From Orrella sp037026685 (GTDB lineage Bacteria > Pseudomonadota > Gammaproteobacteria > Burkholderiales > Burkholderiaceae_B), in NCBI RefSeq assembly GCF_037026685.1, contig NZ_JBANET010000002.1, forward strand, positions 248,001 to 312,000: a stretch of DNA of 64,000 nt. The letters are read 5' to 3'. Shown here piece after piece: positions 43,720 through 54,861 of the stretch; positions within the stretch are counted from its first letter, which is position 1, and each line of letters starts with the position of its first letter. The position numbers and the translations under genes are program-made. The notes under the pieces are model-generated. The model saw nothing but the letters and a program-made list of their open reading frames with translations, had not been told where the DNA came from and searched no databases.

Positions 43720-44658
43720 TCAGCGCTGCGCGGCCTTCTTGAGGATCTCGCCCTTTATCTCGTCGGTGAGCAGGGCCATCTTGGCGGCCGGGCCGGCGAA
43801 CTGCTCTTCGGAGAACTCGGTGTCGTAGCGGTCCAGCTTGGCGCCGCCGTAGCCGCGGATCATCTCCGGCGTCACGCCGGGGGCCTCGTGCACCTTGGCG
43901 AAGGCCTGCTTCAAGGTGGCCTTGAGCGCGTCGGGCAGGGCGGTGTTCATCGCCAGCGGGGGATAGGGAATGGGTTCGCTCTTGAAGATCACCTTGACCG
44001 TCTTGGGATCCACCGCGCCGCCGCGCACGGCCTTGTCGAAGGAATCGAAGGACAGGGCGGCGGCGTCGACCTGGCCCTGCACCAGCGCGGCCAGGCTGCT
44101 GGCGTGGCTGCCCGTCATGCGCAGCGCCGACAGGTCGCGCGCCGGGTTCATGCCCGCGTCCAGCATGGAGGCGACCTGGAAGGTGAAGCTGGAGGCCGAG
44201 TTCACGTCGCCAAAGGCGGCGCTGCGGCCCTTCAGGTCGGTGATGGCGCCGATGGGCGAGTCGGCCTTGGCGAACATGGCCGCGTAGTAGGCGGATTCGC
44301 CGTTCTGCACGCCCACGGCCAGCAACTGGGCGCAGCCGCGCTGGTGCGCCTGCACGTACGAGACCGGGCCGAAGAAGGCGATATCGGCCAGCCGGTTGCA
44401 CATGCCTTCGACCACGGCGCCGTAGGACTGGCCGACCTTCAGGTCGAAATGCAGGCCGGTGGTGCGGCTGATGGCATTAAAAACGGGCTCGTAATCGGCG
44501 CGGGTGCCCGATTCGGTGCCGCCGTCGGCGGGAATCAGCAGCACGCGCAAGGGGCGTTGGGCGCTGCCGTCGGCGCTTTGTTGCGCTTGGACGGCGGCGG
44601 GCAGGCTGAGCAGGGCGCACAGGGCCAGGACGAGGGAGCGGGGGCGAAGAGCGGTCAC
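43720..44658 (-). CDS. phnD: PhnD-like periplasmic binding protein
   Basis: A 312-residue protein with a cleavable signal peptide (residues 1-25, ending AAVQAQ). The motif GQSYGAVVEGMCNRLADIAFFGPVSY is the family ligand-contact segment (Y-x-A-x-x-x-A-L-x-x-G-x-x-D-x-A-x-x-G-P-x-x-Y). Related proteins bind phosphonates, phosphite or hypophosphite. It is the first gene of the operon phnD, phnC, phnE, lipoprotein, phospholipase C. A candidate Pho box lies about 62 bp upstream. Whether the ligand is phosphonate or another phosphorus compound cannot be decided from sequence. Confidence 0.92.
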   Translation of the reverse strand: MTALRPRSLVLALCALLSLPAAVQAQQSADGSAQRPLRVLLIPADGGTESGTRADYEPVFNAISRTTGLHFDLKVGQSYGAVVEGMCNRLADIAFFGPVSYVQAHQRGCAQLLAVGVQNGESAYYAAMFAKADSPIGAITDLKGRSAAFGDVNSASSFTFQVASMLDAGMNPARDLSALRMTGSHASSLAALVQGQVDAAALSFDSFDKAVRGGAVDPKTVKVIFKSEPIPYPPLAMNTALPDALKATLKQAFAKVHEAPGVTPEMIRGYGGAKLDRYDTEFSEEQFAGPAAKMALLTDEIKGEILKKAAQR

Positions 44659-44719
44659 GGCGGTTTCCTTGCGTGGTGTGGGGAAGAGACGTCACGGGAT
44701 GCAAGGTTAGGTAGCCAAC

Positions 44720-44737
44720 ATGACATTCAAATGAACG
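44720..44737 (-). promoter_or_regulatory. Candidate Pho box upstream of phnD
   Basis: On the minus strand the site reads CGTTCAT-TTGA-ATGTCAT against the consensus CTGTCAT-N4-CTGTCAT: 5 and 6 of 7 matches, with the correct spacing. It points toward phnD and lies where a PhoB site would replace the -35. A weak -10 (TAACCT) follows at about 10 bp. It predicts induction by phosphate starvation. Confidence 0.6.
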
Positions 44738-44884
44738 TTGTTCAGAAATCACAGATGTAAAACTGAGAAATCTTCAATAGAATGGCAGGATGATTCCGGC
44801 GCCCGGGCCGCGATCGGCCGGCCCCCCGCAAGGCGGTGCGCAGGCTCCGCGGCCAGCCCGCCGCCATAGCCCAGCCGAACCTCG

Positions 44885-45772
44885 ATGACCTTGCTACCCC
44901 GACCCGATGCCGACTTTTTCACCGAACCGAGCCCGCCGCGCCCGCGCATGCCGGCCGCCGCCCATGCGCCTGCCCGGCCCTGGCGGCAGGAGGCCCAGGG
45001 CCTGATCGTCGATCTGGACGGCACCTTGATGCGCGAGGACGAGCCCATGGCCGGGGCCAGCGAACTGCTGCATGCCTATGCCGGGCGCTTCGTGATCGTC
45101 TCCAACAATTCGACCCATACCGCGCCGCAGCTCGCGCGCAGGCTGGCGCGGGCCGGCCTGCCGGTTGTGCCGCAGGACCTGGTGCTGGCCGGCGAGCAGG
45201 CAGTGCGCCACCTGGCGCGAACGAGCCTGGACCGGCGCCTGCTGTTATGTGGGTCCACGGGCTTGAAGCGGCTGGCCAGCACGCTGGGATGCCGGCTGGT
45301 CGAGCGCGATGCCGAGGTGGTGCTGCTGGCGCTGGACAAGTCCTTCAGCTACCGGCGCCTGGCCCAGCTCACGCGCGAGCTTGCCCAGGGCGCGCCGCTG
45401 GTGGTCACCAATCCCGACCTGACCCACCCGGGGCCGGACGGGCAGATCGTGCCCGAGACCGGGGCATTGCTGCAGGCCTTGCGCGCCTGCGTGCAGCCCG
45501 CGCATACCCATGTGGTGGGCAAGCCCGGGCGCGCGATGTTCGCCGAAGCCGTGGGCCGGCTGCATGCGGCCGGCGCAGGCCGGCTGGTGGTGATCGGCGA
45601 CAACCCGGACACGGATGCGGCCGGCGCGGTGGCGATGGGGCTGCCCTATCTGCTGGTGGGGCCCGGCCCGCATGCCGATGCGCCGGATCCGGCGGGCTTG
45701 CTGGCGCTGCGGCGCCCTGCACGCCGCGGCTTGCCAGGCGCCGCCATGCCGCGCCAGGCTAGTAGCGCTTGA
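44885..45772 (+). CDS. HAD-IIA family phosphatase (NagD/PNPase-like)
   Basis: A 295-residue HAD hydrolase. Motif I is LIVDLDGTLM near residue 40, motif II VSNNSTHT, motif III around GKPGRAMF and motif IV VIGDNPDTDAAGA. The cap is inserted between motifs II and III, as in class IIA (NagD, phosphoglycolate or nitrophenyl phosphatases). The start is uncertain: the first 30 residues are Pro-rich and an ATG at 44948 also fits. It diverges from the phnD operon and overlaps the convergent RpiR gene by 14 bp. Substrate unknown. Confidence 0.87.
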   Translation: MTLLPRPDADFFTEPSPPRPRMPAAAHAPARPWRQEAQGLIVDLDGTLMREDEPMAGASELLHAYAGRFVIVSNNSTHTAPQLARRLARAGLPVVPQDLVLAGEQAVRHLARTSLDRRLLLCGSTGLKRLASTLGCRLVERDAEVVLLALDKSFSYRRLAQLTRELAQGAPLVVTNPDLTHPGPDGQIVPETGALLQALRACVQPAHTHVVGKPGRAMFAEAVGRLHAAGAGRLVVIGDNPDTDAAGAVAMGLPYLLVGPGPHADAPDPAGLLALRRPARRGLPGAAMPRQASSA

Positions 45773-46652
45773 GCGAAAGCACGTCGAACGTGCTTTTCAG
45801 GGTGGCGACGGAACGGTCGCTGTCGGCCAGGGCAAGGCAGGCGATCAGCGTGTCGATGATGGCCAGCTGCGCGAGCCGGCTGGTCATGGCTTCCGTGCGA
45901 AAGCGGGTCTCGCGCGCCATGGTGTAGAGCAGGATGTCGGTATAGGCGTGGATCGGCGACTTGCCGAAGTTGGTGATGCAGATGGTGCGCGCGCCGGCCT
46001 CCTTGGCCAGCCGCGTGGCCAGCACCGTTTCGTAGCTGCTGCCCGAATGGGAGATGGTCAGCACCGCCACATCGGGGCCGGTGCGCGAGGCGCTGATGGC
46101 CTGGATGTGCGAGTCCGTCACGGCCACGGCGTTCAGGCCGATGCGCAGCATGCGGTAGTAGGCGTCCTCGGCGATGGTGGCCGAGCTGCCGATGCCGTAG
46201 ATCTCCACGCGCCGGGCGGCGCGGATGGCTTGCACCGCCTGTTCCAGCGACCCTACGTCCAGCACCGAGGACGTCTCCTGCAGGGTCTGGATGTTGCTGT
46301 GGAATATCTTGCTGACCACCGCGCCCGTGCTGTCCGAGGTTGCCAGGTCCTCGTGGATGTACTGCACCGGCTGCACCAGTTCCTGCGCCAGCGCGATCTT
46401 GAGCTGCTGGAAGCCCTTGGCGCCGATGGTCTTGCAAAATCCCACGACGCTGCCTTCGCTGGAGTCGGTCTGCTCGGCCACTTCGCTGACCGACATATGC
46501 ACCACGCGTTCGGCGTTCCGGAGCACGAATTCTCCGATGCGCTGCGCGGCCGGGCCCAGCGTGGGCAGCAGGCTTTCGATGCGCGCGCGCGTGGCGGTCA
46601 GGGAGGCGATCGTCTGGGTGTCGGCCTGCGGGGCCGAAGGCTTCTTGCTCAT
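45759..46652 (-). CDS. RpiR/MurR-family regulator with SIS domain
   Basis: A 297-residue regulator. The N-terminal HTH (about residues 25-95) has MSVSEVAEQTDSSEGSVVGFCKTIGAKGFQQLKI. The C-terminal SIS domain (about 125-270) includes RVEIYGIGSSATIAEDAYYRM and VLTISHSGSSYET, which bind phosphosugars. Such proteins regulate sugar-phosphate metabolism. No sugar operon is adjacent apart from the convergent HAD phosphatase, so the target is unclear. It is 118 bp upstream of the ChaA-like gene on the same strand. Confidence 0.93.
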   Translation of the reverse strand: MSKKPSAPQADTQTIASLTATRARIESLLPTLGPAAQRIGEFVLRNAERVVHMSVSEVAEQTDSSEGSVVGFCKTIGAKGFQQLKIALAQELVQPVQYIHEDLATSDSTGAVVSKIFHSNIQTLQETSSVLDVGSLEQAVQAIRAARRVEIYGIGSSATIAEDAYYRMLRIGLNAVAVTDSHIQAISASRTGPDVAVLTISHSGSSYETVLATRLAKEAGARTICITNFGKSPIHAYTDILLYTMARETRFRTEAMTSRLAQLAIIDTLIACLALADSDRSVATLKSTFDVLSLKRY

Positions 46653-46770
46653 GAGGTTTCCGTTTGCCGGCGCGGCAGAACGCGCGAAGGACAGTGCGCG
46701 GATTGTACGAGGGGAATCATGACGCCGGGCATCCCGGAATGCGAGCCGGGCGCAGGGGCATCGAGCCGCG

Positions 46771-47853
46771 CTATATGCCCAGGGCGGCCAGCATCAGGAA
46801 GGTGGCGAACAGCACGAAGTGCGTCATGCCTTCGATGGCGTTGGTCTGGCCGTCGTTCAGGTTGATGGCCGTCACCACCAGGGTGACCAGCACCATCAGG
46901 GTCTGGATGGGCGTCATGGCCATCTCGAAGGGTAGGCCGGTGATCAGCGCCAGCGCCTCGATGACCGGCACGGTCAGGATGACCGTGGAAAGCGAGGCGC
47001 CCAGCGCGATGTTGACCACTGCCTGCATGCGGTTGGCCAGGGCGGCGCGCAGGGCCGTCAGGATTTCCGGGCTGGCGGAGATGAGCGCGACCACGATGGC
47101 CGGCACCGCCGCCGGCACGTCCAGTTCGGCCAGGGATGCCGCCAGGCTGCGCGACATCAGCTCGGCCAGCACGCCGATCAGCACGATGCTGGCGCCCAGC
47201 AGCGCGACGGCCGCGCGCACCGGATGCGCCTGGGCGGCCCGCTCGCTGCGCTTGCGGCGCTTCTCGGGGTAGCTGTAGCTGAAGAAGTAGCTGTGCGGGC
47301 CGGTCTGCATGCGCAGGAACACCGCGTACAGCGTGACCATCGCCACGATGGTGAATATCGAATAGGCGCGCCAGGCGCGCTGCGGCACGAACTCGGGCAC
47401 CACCATCGAGACCGCCATCGCGGTCAGGATCATCACGCTGTAGGTGCGCGCCGAATCATCGTTGTAGGACTGCTCGCCGTGCTTGATGCCTCCCAGCAGG
47501 GCGGCCAGGCCCAGGATGCCGTTGATGTCGAGCATCACCGCCGCGTAGATGGTGTCGCGGGCCAGGGTGGGCGAGTGCGCATGGAACATCACCAGGCTCA
47601 GCACCACGACTTCGACCAGCACGGCCGAAAGCGTCAGGATCATGGTGCCGTAGGGATCGCCCAGCCGGTGGGCGATGCGCTCGGCGTGGCTGGCCGCGCG
47701 CACCGAGGCGCAGACGATGACCGCGACCAGCGCCACCGTGGAAACGTAGGCCGCCGCGGGCGTGCCCCTCAGCACGCTGGCCGGCAGCACCGCGCCGGCC
47801 AGCGCCGTCAGCGCGGCCAGCACGAGCAGGGCTTCTTGTCTGAGCAGGTTCAT
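46771..47853 (-). CDS. Calcium/proton antiporter, ChaA-like (CaCA family)
   Basis: A 360-residue inner-membrane protein with about 11 helices. The two alpha-repeats of the CaCA family are visible: GDPYGTMILTLSAVLVEVVV in the N-terminal half and ALISASPEILTALRAALANRM in the C-terminal half, with the acidic residues needed for cation exchange. ChaA exchanges Na+, K+ or Ca2+ for H+ at alkaline pH or high salt. The cytosolic loop has a basic patch (PEKRRKRSERAAQ). It stands as a single gene, 91 bp from the DUF892 gene. Confidence 0.92.
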   Translation of the reverse strand: MNLLRQEALLVLAALTALAGAVLPASVLRGTPAAAYVSTVALVAVIVCASVRAASHAERIAHRLGDPYGTMILTLSAVLVEVVVLSLVMFHAHSPTLARDTIYAAVMLDINGILGLAALLGGIKHGEQSYNDDSARTYSVMILTAMAVSMVVPEFVPQRAWRAYSIFTIVAMVTLYAVFLRMQTGPHSYFFSYSYPEKRRKRSERAAQAHPVRAAVALLGASIVLIGVLAELMSRSLAASLAELDVPAAVPAIVVALISASPEILTALRAALANRMQAVVNIALGASLSTVILTVPVIEALALITGLPFEMAMTPIQTLMVLVTLVVTAINLNDGQTNAIEGMTHFVLFATFLMLAALGI

Positions 47854-47944
47854 GCCTGGGCAAGGCGGCGGTGCACAGGCCGCAGTGTACGCCTGCGCCG
47901 CCGGGCCGCGCCTGCCGGGGCGTTGGCAGCGTGCGGCGCAGGCG

Positions 47945-48439
47945 CTAGGACCGGGCCGCCTGCGGGTTGACGGCCTTCTTGGCCAGCACGCTCAGGTCGT
48001 GGTCGGTGCGCTTTTCTTCCTCCAGGATGTCCAGCAGGGCCGTCATGTCGCCGTCCAGCCCCAGCTGCTTGGCCCAGGTCGCCAGCGAGCCGTAGACGGC
48101 GATCTCGTAATGCTCGATGCGCTGCAAGGAGCTGATCAGGCCGGCGTCGCGCAGGGCCGGCACGTCGATCTTGTCGGCCCAGCGGCCGGCCTCCTTGAGC
48201 AGCGTGCCCATGGCGCTGTCCCGGTGCGCCGCGGGCTCGGCGCGATGGCCCTGGATCAGCGCGTCCAGGCGCTCGCGCTGGCGCTCGGTCTGCAGCGCGT
48301 GCCGGTTGACCGCCTGGCGCAGGTCGCTGGCCGAGGCCTTCTCTGCCAGGCGCGGCAGCGCGTCGGCAAGCTGGTCCTCGGCCGAGCGCATCTCCTGCAG
48401 TTCGGCCAGGTACATGCGTTTGAAAGTGTCGTATTCCAT
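47945..48439 (-). CDS. DUF892 ferritin-like protein (third copy in window)
   Basis: A 164-residue YciE-type protein of the same length as the one at 24982, with MYLAELQEMRSAEDQLADALPRL, RIEHYEIAVYGSL and ILEEEKRTDHDLSVLAKKA. The start follows GGAGGATCC at close distance (GGAGG, 6 bases). It lies 62 bp downstream of the rpoN gene on the same strand, so it may be read from the sigma-54 promoter at 50003-50018. The di-iron ligand pattern is kept. Confidence 0.92.
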   Translation of the reverse strand: MEYDTFKRMYLAELQEMRSAEDQLADALPRLAEKASASDLRQAVNRHALQTERQRERLDALIQGHRAEPAAHRDSAMGTLLKEAGRWADKIDVPALRDAGLISSLQRIEHYEIAVYGSLATWAKQLGLDGDMTALLDILEEEKRTDHDLSVLAKKAVNPQAARS

Positions 48440-48501
48440 GGATCCTCCGTGGGATGCCCGCGGCCTTGCCTGGCGGCCGCGCGGCGGTTGGCGCAAGGGC
48501 G

Positions 48502-49935
48502 CTAGGCCTGCCTGCGCAGTTCGGCGGGCGGCAGGTTCAGCTGCGCCCGGTACTTGGATATGGTCCGCCTGGCCACCACGATGCCTTCGTCGGCCAGCAG
48601 GCCGCAGATGCGCACGTCCGAAAGCGGGCGATCGGGACTTTCGGCCTCGATCAAGGCCTTGACCCGGGCGCGCACGGCCGCGGTGGCGTGCTCCTTGCCC
48701 CCGCCTTGCGGCAGCGCGCGCGAGAAAAAGCGCTGGAAAGGCTGCAGCCCTTGCGGCGTCATCATGTATTTGTTGGCGACGGCCCGCGAGATGGTCGATT
48801 CGTGCATCTGCAGGGCGTCGGCCACTTCCTTGAGCAGCAAGGATTGCAGGCCGCGCTCGCCTTCCGCGAAGAAGCGCTGCTGCCGGGTGACGATCTCGGC
48901 CGCCACGCGCTCGATGGTGCTGTAGCGGTGAGCCGCGTTGCGGATCAGCCAGCGGGCCTCGTCAAGTTCGCGCGGCAGTTCGCCGCGCTGATGGCCGGGC
49001 AGGGCGCGCAGCATCTGCGCGTAGGACCCGTTCAGGCGCGGCGTCACGCGCGCCTGGCGGTTGGGCGCGATCAGCCAGCGGTCCGTGCCGCGCACCACGT
49101 AGACGTCGGGCACCACGTACTGGGGGGCGGCGCTGTCGTAGCGATAGCCCGGCTTGGGATCGAGCGAGCGCACCAGGTCGCAGGCCGCGTGCACGTGCGC
49201 GGCGCAGGCGCCCAGCGCGCGCTGCAGGGCGCCGTAGTCCTTGCGGGCCAGCAGGTGCAGGTGGTCCTGCACGATCGCCTGCGCCATATCGCGCACCGGG
49301 CAGGCCGGCCGCGCCTGCAGCTGCAGGCTCAGGCATTCGCGCAGGTCGCGCGCGGCCAGGCCCGGCTGGGCCAGGTGCTGCACCAGCCTGAGCGCGGCGC
49401 GCCATTCGCCTTCCTTGGGGCGGCGCTCGAACAGGCCCGCGGCGGCCAGGTCCTCCAGCGGCGCGCGCAGGTAGCCGTCCTCGTCCAGCGCGTCGATGAT
49501 GTGCTGCGCCAGCAGGCTGTCGTGGGCGGACAGCGTGTAGGCGCCCAGTTCGCGCAGCAGGTGCTCCTTCATCGTCATCGATGCATGGATCCAGTCCGTC
49601 GGGTTGCCCGTGCCGGCCCTGGCGTGCGGCTCGCGTACGCGGGCGGCGGCCTCGGCCGGCGGCGGCTCGCTTGCCGGGGCGATGTCCAGCTGCAGTTCGC
49701 TGCCCGACAGGGGCAGGGGGTCCGGGCCCGCCTCGACCACCACTTCCTGTCCGGCCGCCTGCCATGCCGCCTCGCCCGGCGCCTCCAGAAAGGGATTGCT
49801 GGCCAGGGCGCCTTGCAGCAGCATGGAGAATTCCACGGTGGACATCTGCAGCAGTTTTACGGCTTGTTGCAGGCGCGGCGCCAGGCGCAATTCGTGGCGC
49901 AGGTGCAGGGCCGCAGCGGTGTGTAGAGATTGCAT
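48502..49935 (-). CDS. rpoN: Sigma-54 factor RpoN (likely second copy)
   Basis: A 477-residue sigma-54. Region I (residues 1-50) has the Gln/Leu-rich LAPRLQQAVKLLQMSTVEFS. An acidic spacer is followed by the core-binding domain (about 105-300), then the HTH LLKEVADALQMHESTISRAVANKYMMTPQG. The RpoN box ARRTISKYR near the C-terminus reads the -24 element. All parts are present. It is not beside lptA/lptB, hpf or the ptsN genes that flank the housekeeping rpoN in proteobacteria, so I regard it as a second copy; that needs the whole genome. The ATG at 49935 has weak GGA upstream. A -24/-12 promoter lies 68-83 bp upstream, which implies autoregulation. Confidence 0.93.
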   Translation of the reverse strand: MQSLHTAAALHLRHELRLAPRLQQAVKLLQMSTVEFSMLLQGALASNPFLEAPGEAAWQAAGQEVVVEAGPDPLPLSGSELQLDIAPASEPPPAEAAARVREPHARAGTGNPTDWIHASMTMKEHLLRELGAYTLSAHDSLLAQHIIDALDEDGYLRAPLEDLAAAGLFERRPKEGEWRAALRLVQHLAQPGLAARDLRECLSLQLQARPACPVRDMAQAIVQDHLHLLARKDYGALQRALGACAAHVHAACDLVRSLDPKPGYRYDSAAPQYVVPDVYVVRGTDRWLIAPNRQARVTPRLNGSYAQMLRALPGHQRGELPRELDEARWLIRNAAHRYSTIERVAAEIVTRQQRFFAEGERGLQSLLLKEVADALQMHESTISRAVANKYMMTPQGLQPFQRFFSRALPQGGGKEHATAAVRARVKALIEAESPDRPLSDVRICGLLADEGIVVARRTISKYRAQLNLPPAELRRQA

Positions 49936-50002
49936 TGCTGTCCTTCCGTATTGCGAAGGCGGCGTCGATGCGGGACATCGCGGCGCATATGGTGGTTTGG
50001 AA

Positions 50003-50018
50003 AGCAATCGCCGTGCCT
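50003..50018 (-). promoter_or_regulatory. Candidate sigma-54 promoter of rpoN
   Basis: On the minus strand the site reads aGGCACG-GCGA-TTGCT against the consensus TGGCACG-N4-TTGCW: 11 of 12 defined positions, with GG and GC exactly 10 bp apart. Transcription would start near 49992, about 57 bases before rpoN. It is nearly identical to the divergent site at 50163-50178. Confidence 0.72.
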
Positions 50019-50051
50019 GGTCGCGAGCAAGCCGCGTACCCGGGTGTAGCG

Positions 50052-50070
50052 GCGCGCCGGCCCGGCGCGC
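50052..50070. promoter_or_regulatory. Dyad between the divergent sigma-54 promoters
   Basis: GCGCGCCGG and CCGGCGCGC pair perfectly around one C. The centre is about 69 bp upstream of the predicted rpoN start and about 128 bp upstream of the predicted start of the GlcG-like gene, a distance range normal for activator sites. A shorter AT-only palindrome GAAAAATTTTC (50104-50114) lies nearby and could bend DNA. GC-rich palindromes arise easily by chance here. Confidence 0.35.
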
Positions 50071-50162
50071 GGGCCCGATTGGGCGGCAAAACTTACTGGC
50101 CCTGAAAAATTTTCGTGCCGCCGGCGCGCAGCGCCGCAGCCGGTGCCGGGGCGCCGGCGCGT

Positions 50163-50178
50163 GGGCACGGCGCTTGCT
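50163..50178 (+). promoter_or_regulatory. Candidate sigma-54 promoter of the GlcG-like/ABC fusion operon
   Basis: The site reads gGGCACG-GCGC-TTGCT against TGGCACG-N4-TTGCW: 11 of 12 defined positions, GG and GC 10 bp apart. Transcription would start near 50189, about 48 bases before the ATG at 50237. It faces away from the rpoN promoter across 145 bp. Confidence 0.72.
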
Positions 50179-50236
50179 GGGCATGGGGCGATTGCATGTT
50201 CTTACATAACCGCCATCCCATCCCCGGAGTGTCTCG

Positions 50237-50727
50237 ATGAATGCTTCTGTCCAGCCCATGCCGTTTGACGCCGCTTTCCTGGACGCGCGCGCCGCCGCAC
50301 GGGCCGTCGACCTGGTCATGCCGATGATGACGGCCTCGCTGGACGACCCGCGCGTGGGCCAGAGCGGCTTTCTGCACGTCGTGATCATGCATCCGCTGGC
50401 CGACCCGCAGCGCCATGCGCTGGAGGCATCCATCCTCTATGAGGCCAGCGTCGGCGACCGCGCCAAGTGGGATGCCGACTACGCCGCCTATGCGCGCGGC
50501 AAGGCCGAGATGGCCTGGCGCACGCGCATGGACGGCCATGCCGCCTGCGCCCTGTACCCGCACCTGCTGCGCCAGGGCATGCAGCCCTTGTGGGGCAGCG
50601 TCTACGCCCACGGCATCGCGGTGGGCGTAAGCGGGGCAAACCCCTGGTTCGACGAGGCGTTCGCCGGCGCCGTGGCCTATGCCCTGCGGGCCGTGGCCAA
50701 GGAAGGCGTGCAGTCGATCGTGCAGCC

Positions 50728-50731
<4 letters not shown>
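50237..50731 (+). CDS. GlcG/HbpS-like protein
   Basis: A 164-residue cytosolic-looking protein without signal peptide. The second half, KAEMAWRTRMDG followed by GSVYAHGIAVGVSGANPWFDEAFAGAVAYAL, fits the GlcG/HbpS fold (R-M-D-G, G-V-S-G-x-x-x-x-x-D-E). HbpS of Streptomyces binds heme and partners a two-component system. The N-terminal part is diverged, so family assignment is moderate. GGAG sits 8 bases before the ATG. Its stop overlaps the start of the ABC fusion gene (ATGA), so the two are made together. Probably driven by the sigma-54 site at 50163. Confidence 0.7.
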
Positions 50732-53445
<2,714 letters not shown>

Positions 53446-53461
53446 GTTTTACCAGGACCGG

Positions 53462-53488
53462 AAAGAAGTGCCGGATCACTTCTTTTTT
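53462..53488 (+). terminator. Factor-independent terminator after the ABC fusion gene
   Basis: AAAGAAGTG and CACTTCTTT form a perfect 9-bp stem around CCGGAT, followed by TTT, 17 bp after the stop codon. It separates the ABC operon from the glycan operon. Confidence 0.72.
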
Positions 53489-53517
53489 CCGGCCCGGCCG
53501 GCCCTCTTGGCCGGGTG

Positions 53518-53533
53518 CGGCATACCGCTTGCT
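53518..53533 (+). promoter_or_regulatory. Candidate sigma-54 promoter of the glycan operon
   Basis: The site reads cGGCATA-CCGC-TTGCT: GG and GC are exactly 10 bp apart and the -12 half is perfect. It differs from TGGCAYG-N4-TTGCW at the first and seventh positions, so it is weaker than the two sites near rpoN. Transcription would start near 53544, 35 bases before the ATG at 53579 and downstream of the terminator. Confidence 0.58.
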
Positions 53534-53578
53534 CTATGCGGGTAAGGGATCCATCCCCGTACCTACATGGAGTGCGAC

Positions 53579-54850
53579 ATGAAACGAATTGCGATAGTCA
53601 GCGAGCATGCTTCGCCGCTGGCGCTTGCCGGAAGCGTCGACAGTGGCGGGCAGAACGTCTACGTCGCGCAGATCGCCCGCCAGTGCGCCCTGGCCGGGCA
53701 TCAGGTGGATGTGTACACCCGCTGGGACGATGCCAGCCTGCCCGAGGTCGTGCCCTGGCACGATGGCGTGCGCGTCATCCATGTGCCGGCGGGCCCGCGC
53801 CGCTATCTGCCCAAGGAAGAGCTGCTTGGCCACATGGACGAGTTCGGCGCGGCCCTGCTGCGTCACGTGGCGCGCCAGGGCGGGCGGTACGACGTGCTGC
53901 ACGCCAATTTCTTCATGTCGGGCCTGGCGTGCCTGCCGGCCGTGCGCCGCTACGGCATCCCGCTGGTGGTGACTTTTCACGCGCTCGGACGGGTGCGGCG
54001 GCGCCACCAGCAGGAGGCCGACCGCTTTCCCGACAGCCGCTTCGAGATCGAGGAGATGCTGGTGCGCGAGGCCGACAGGATCATCGCCGAGTGCCCGCAG
54101 GACCGCAGCGACCTCATCGAGCTGTATGGCGCCGAACGGCGCCGGATCGACGTGGTGCCTTGCGGCTACGACCCCGCCGAGATGTTCAGCCTGGATGCGG
54201 CGGCCGCGCGCCGCTCGCTGGGCTGGGAGGAGGGGCCGTTTCGCATCCTGCAGCTCGGGCGCATGGTGCCGCGCAAGGGCGTGGACAACGTCATCCGGGG
54301 GCTGGCCCGGCTGCGCCGGCGCCACGGCGTGGATGCCCGCCTGTGCGTGGTCGGCGGCAACAGCGAGCAGCCTTGCGAAATCCAGACGCCCGAACTGGGC
54401 CGCTTGCGCGCCATCGCGCGGGAAGAGGGCGTGGCGCCCTACGTCGATTTCGTCGGCCGCCGCGACCGCATGGCCTTGCGCGCGTACTACGGCGCCAGCG
54501 ACGTGTTCGTGACCACGCCCTGGTACGAGCCCTTCGGCATCACGCCGGTCGAGGCCATGGCGTGCGCCCGCCCGGTGGTGGGCGCCGACACGGGCGGCAT
54601 CCGGACCACGGTGGTCGATGGGCGCACCGGCTATCTGGTGCCTGCGCGCGACCCGGATGCGCTGGCCGAGCGGCTGGCGCGGCTGGCGGCCGACCCGCAG
54701 CTGCGCCTGCGCATGGGGCTGGCGGGCCAGCGGCGCGCGCGGCGCGACTACACCTGGAGCAAGGTCGCCCATGCCTTGCTGCGCATCTATACCCGTCTGC
54801 ACCGTGCCAGCGTGCTGCACAGCGAACGGGTCCACACCACCGCAGCCTAG
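53579..54850 (+). CDS. Glycosyltransferase family 4
   Basis: A 423-residue GT-B enzyme. The N-terminal acceptor domain has SVDSGGQNVYVAQIARQCAL, a sucrose-phosphate-synthase-like glycine loop. The C-terminal donor domain has LGRMVPRKGVDNVI, then the retaining E-x(7)-E motif in PWYEPFGITPVEAMACARPVV. It transfers a sugar from a nucleotide donor to an unknown acceptor in the cytosol. I chose the ATG at 53579, preceded by GGAG at six bases; an in-frame ATG at 53567 has no such site. It is the first gene of the glycan operon, 11 bp before the SDR gene. Confidence 0.92.
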   Translation: MKRIAIVSEHASPLALAGSVDSGGQNVYVAQIARQCALAGHQVDVYTRWDDASLPEVVPWHDGVRVIHVPAGPRRYLPKEELLGHMDEFGAALLRHVARQGGRYDVLHANFFMSGLACLPAVRRYGIPLVVTFHALGRVRRRHQQEADRFPDSRFEIEEMLVREADRIIAECPQDRSDLIELYGAERRRIDVVPCGYDPAEMFSLDAAAARRSLGWEEGPFRILQLGRMVPRKGVDNVIRGLARLRRRHGVDARLCVVGGNSEQPCEIQTPELGRLRAIAREEGVAPYVDFVGRRDRMALRAYYGASDVFVTTPWYEPFGITPVEAMACARPVVGADTGGIRTTVVDGRTGYLVPARDPDALAERLARLAADPQLRLRMGLAGQRRARRDYTWSKVAHALLRIYTRLHRASVLHSERVHTTAA

Positions 54851-54861
54851 GAGACGAAGAC

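Noticed and set aside
47854..47944. A metal riboswitch upstream of the ChaA-like antiporter
   Set aside because: The interval of 91 bp is GC-rich, shows no yybP-ykoY-like elements and holds no convincing stem set.
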